Below are positions 62,735 through 64,000 of a DNA stretch of 64,000 nt, piece by piece; the first letter of the stretch is position 1, and each line of letters starts with the position of its first letter. Origin of the DNA: Datisca glomerata (Eukaryota > Streptophyta > Magnoliopsida > Cucurbitales > Datiscaceae); assembly GCA_003255025.1 (NCBI GenBank), contig QANY01008225.1:62001-126000 (forward strand), in the 5' to 3' direction. The position numbers were made by a program, and so were the translations under genes. A model generated the notes under the pieces. The model searched no databases. It saw only the letters and a list, made by a program, of their open reading frames with translations, and was not told the DNA's origin.

Positions 62735-62968
62735 TATAGTAGCTGGAAAGAATTTGACTAGGGTTTTATATGAAGTGAAAGCGAGGGAAAACAGAGGAAT
62801 TCAAGCTCAGCTATAGTCTATTGCTTCACATAAATATGGAAACAGAGGGTCGAGCTAGTTCGGGAAAATTGCAAGTCGTGAAGATGATAATTGAGGAAGG
62901 AGAAAGAAAGCCACAGAGTTCAAGGTAAGAGCGAAAATATGTCCACATGGACTTTCCGTGGGACCTAC

Positions 62969-62978
62969 TCCACGTGGA
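62969..62978. promoter_or_regulatory. Palindromic G-box upstream of LSF1
   Basis: tccacgtgga is a perfect palindrome containing CACGTG, about 235 bases upstream of the LSF1 start codon. A W-box-like ttgacc follows at 62982-62987. G-boxes bind bZIP and bHLH factors and are common in light- and clock-controlled genes. Regulation of LSF1 by it is inferred. Confidence 0.45.
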
Positions 62979-62987
62979 TCTGTTGAC

Positions 62988-64000
62988 CTTTTTTCGTTCA
63001 ATTTCCACGTATAGGTTGATTATAACCGTGGATGTCTCTTTTATAGCGAATTGGAGTTTGCAAGGAGGTTAGATTTGTAATTTTGAGAATGGACTGCATA
63101 GTTGGTTTGTTGTGGCGCAAGGTGAGCCGTCGATGACTGAGAAGATCAAATTCGAGGAGTAGAGGAAATCGGTTCCCGCCACTTTTTTATTTGGGAATGG
63201 GAGATCTTGGCCTCACCGGATTTGGATCATCTCCGATTCTTTGAAATAGAAGAATAATTTGTTGTATTTAGACCATTCATTTTAAAATAAGAAAAAGATG
63301 AATTAAAAAAAAATTTAAAAATTATCTTATCATCTCGATATATGTATTGAGATCCTAGTTGCTCATTTTTACACAAACAATTAAGATTTGATAGACATAA
63401 CCTCTCTTTTTGAGAATCCCAATAAAAGGGGATCCAAATCCGCACGGACCCAATAAGAGATGATGAGCACTGTACACATCAGAGTGTGATTGCTCAGTCA
63501 GGAGAACAATCAACTCAGTTGTGATAGTATTTGCTTTTCTTTTGTTATAAACCTTGATTAATGCTCTTAGTTTAAATATCTACGAATCTTTTAAAGAAAT
63601 TTTAAGAAATTTATATAGATAGATCTTTAATATATTTTCTATATTTAATTTATTAACTTACTAACTACAAATTAAGTATATCAATGCTTGAGGATATGGA
63701 TAAAAAGAACTCTTTTCATCTGAAAATAAATCTAAAATGATTAGATTAATAAATAATAATAAATCAAATGGAGAAGTGTAGTTTTGATAGATCTTACTAA
63801 GCCACTAATGATGATTAGCTTTATGTAATTATTGAAATTATAATGAATGGTAGTGTAATTGATTTTATATGAGTAATCACCTCCTCATCTAACTTATATT
63901 ACTTTTTGCTGTTTGGTTTGCAAGAAAGCGAAGGAAACGGTAGGAAATGTGGCTACTAAGATCTTGTTTTGTGTTAGTTTCTGTGAGAAATCATGGGCCG
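62988..64000. other. Intergenic DNA at the right end
   Basis: Distal LSF1 promoter, then AT-rich DNA. The last 90 bases are less AT-rich and might approach another gene, but nothing can be called. Confidence 0.35.

Overview
The window is AT-rich nuclear DNA from a flowering plant, most likely a eudicot. The genes are split by GT-AG introns, their proteins are plant-specific organellar enzymes or membrane proteins, and the space between them is filled with decayed plant LTR retrotransposons. I cannot name the species. I found no prokaryotic operon, CRISPR array or rRNA cluster, and no previously undescribed biological system that I could defend.

Layout. (1) 1-4.5 kb: the 3' end of an unrecognised conserved gene (+) converges on a complete six-exon mitochondrial formate dehydrogenase gene (-). 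(2) 4.5-12.1 kb: intergenic DNA with an old LTR fragment and a chromovirus-like (Tekay/Del type) element reduced to LTR-PBS-PPT-LTR; its 3' LTR is split by a hAT-like transposon with an 8-bp target duplication. (3) 12.1-26 kb: a left-truncated minus-strand Ty3/gypsy fragment, then a 9.4-kb minus-strand Tat-like gypsy element with both LTRs, decayed gag-pol, a seven-copy tandem repeat and a spliced antisense ORF. (4) 26-34 kb: a foldback repeat, a pseudogene of an HHO/NIGT1-type GARP factor, and AT-rich repeat-bearing DNA. (5) 34.3-36.6 kb: a three-exon CASP-like membrane protein gene (+) with one GC-AG intron. (6) 37-49.8 kb: nested retroelement debris, including an LTR plus minisatellites related to the Tat element, a Ty1/copia element lacking reverse transcriptase, and a second copia 3' LTR. 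(7) 50.3-53.6 kb: a complete nine-exon beta carbonic anhydrase gene (-). (8) 58.2-62.7 kb: a complete ten-exon LSF1 gene (-), a chloroplast starch-metabolism protein. The last 1.3 kb is promoter and intergenic DNA.

The host genes do not form a cluster. Formate dehydrogenase acts in mitochondria, carbonic anhydrase and LSF1 in chloroplasts, and the CASP-like protein in a membrane. For the three complete minus-strand genes I placed every splice junction by reading the sequence, and exon lengths and phases sum to open proteins of 384, 327 and 586 residues. The points most worth following are a possible internal promoter in carbonic anhydrase intron 1, the spliced antisense ORF and repeat-rich 3' regions of the Tat-like elements, and the HHO pseudogene.
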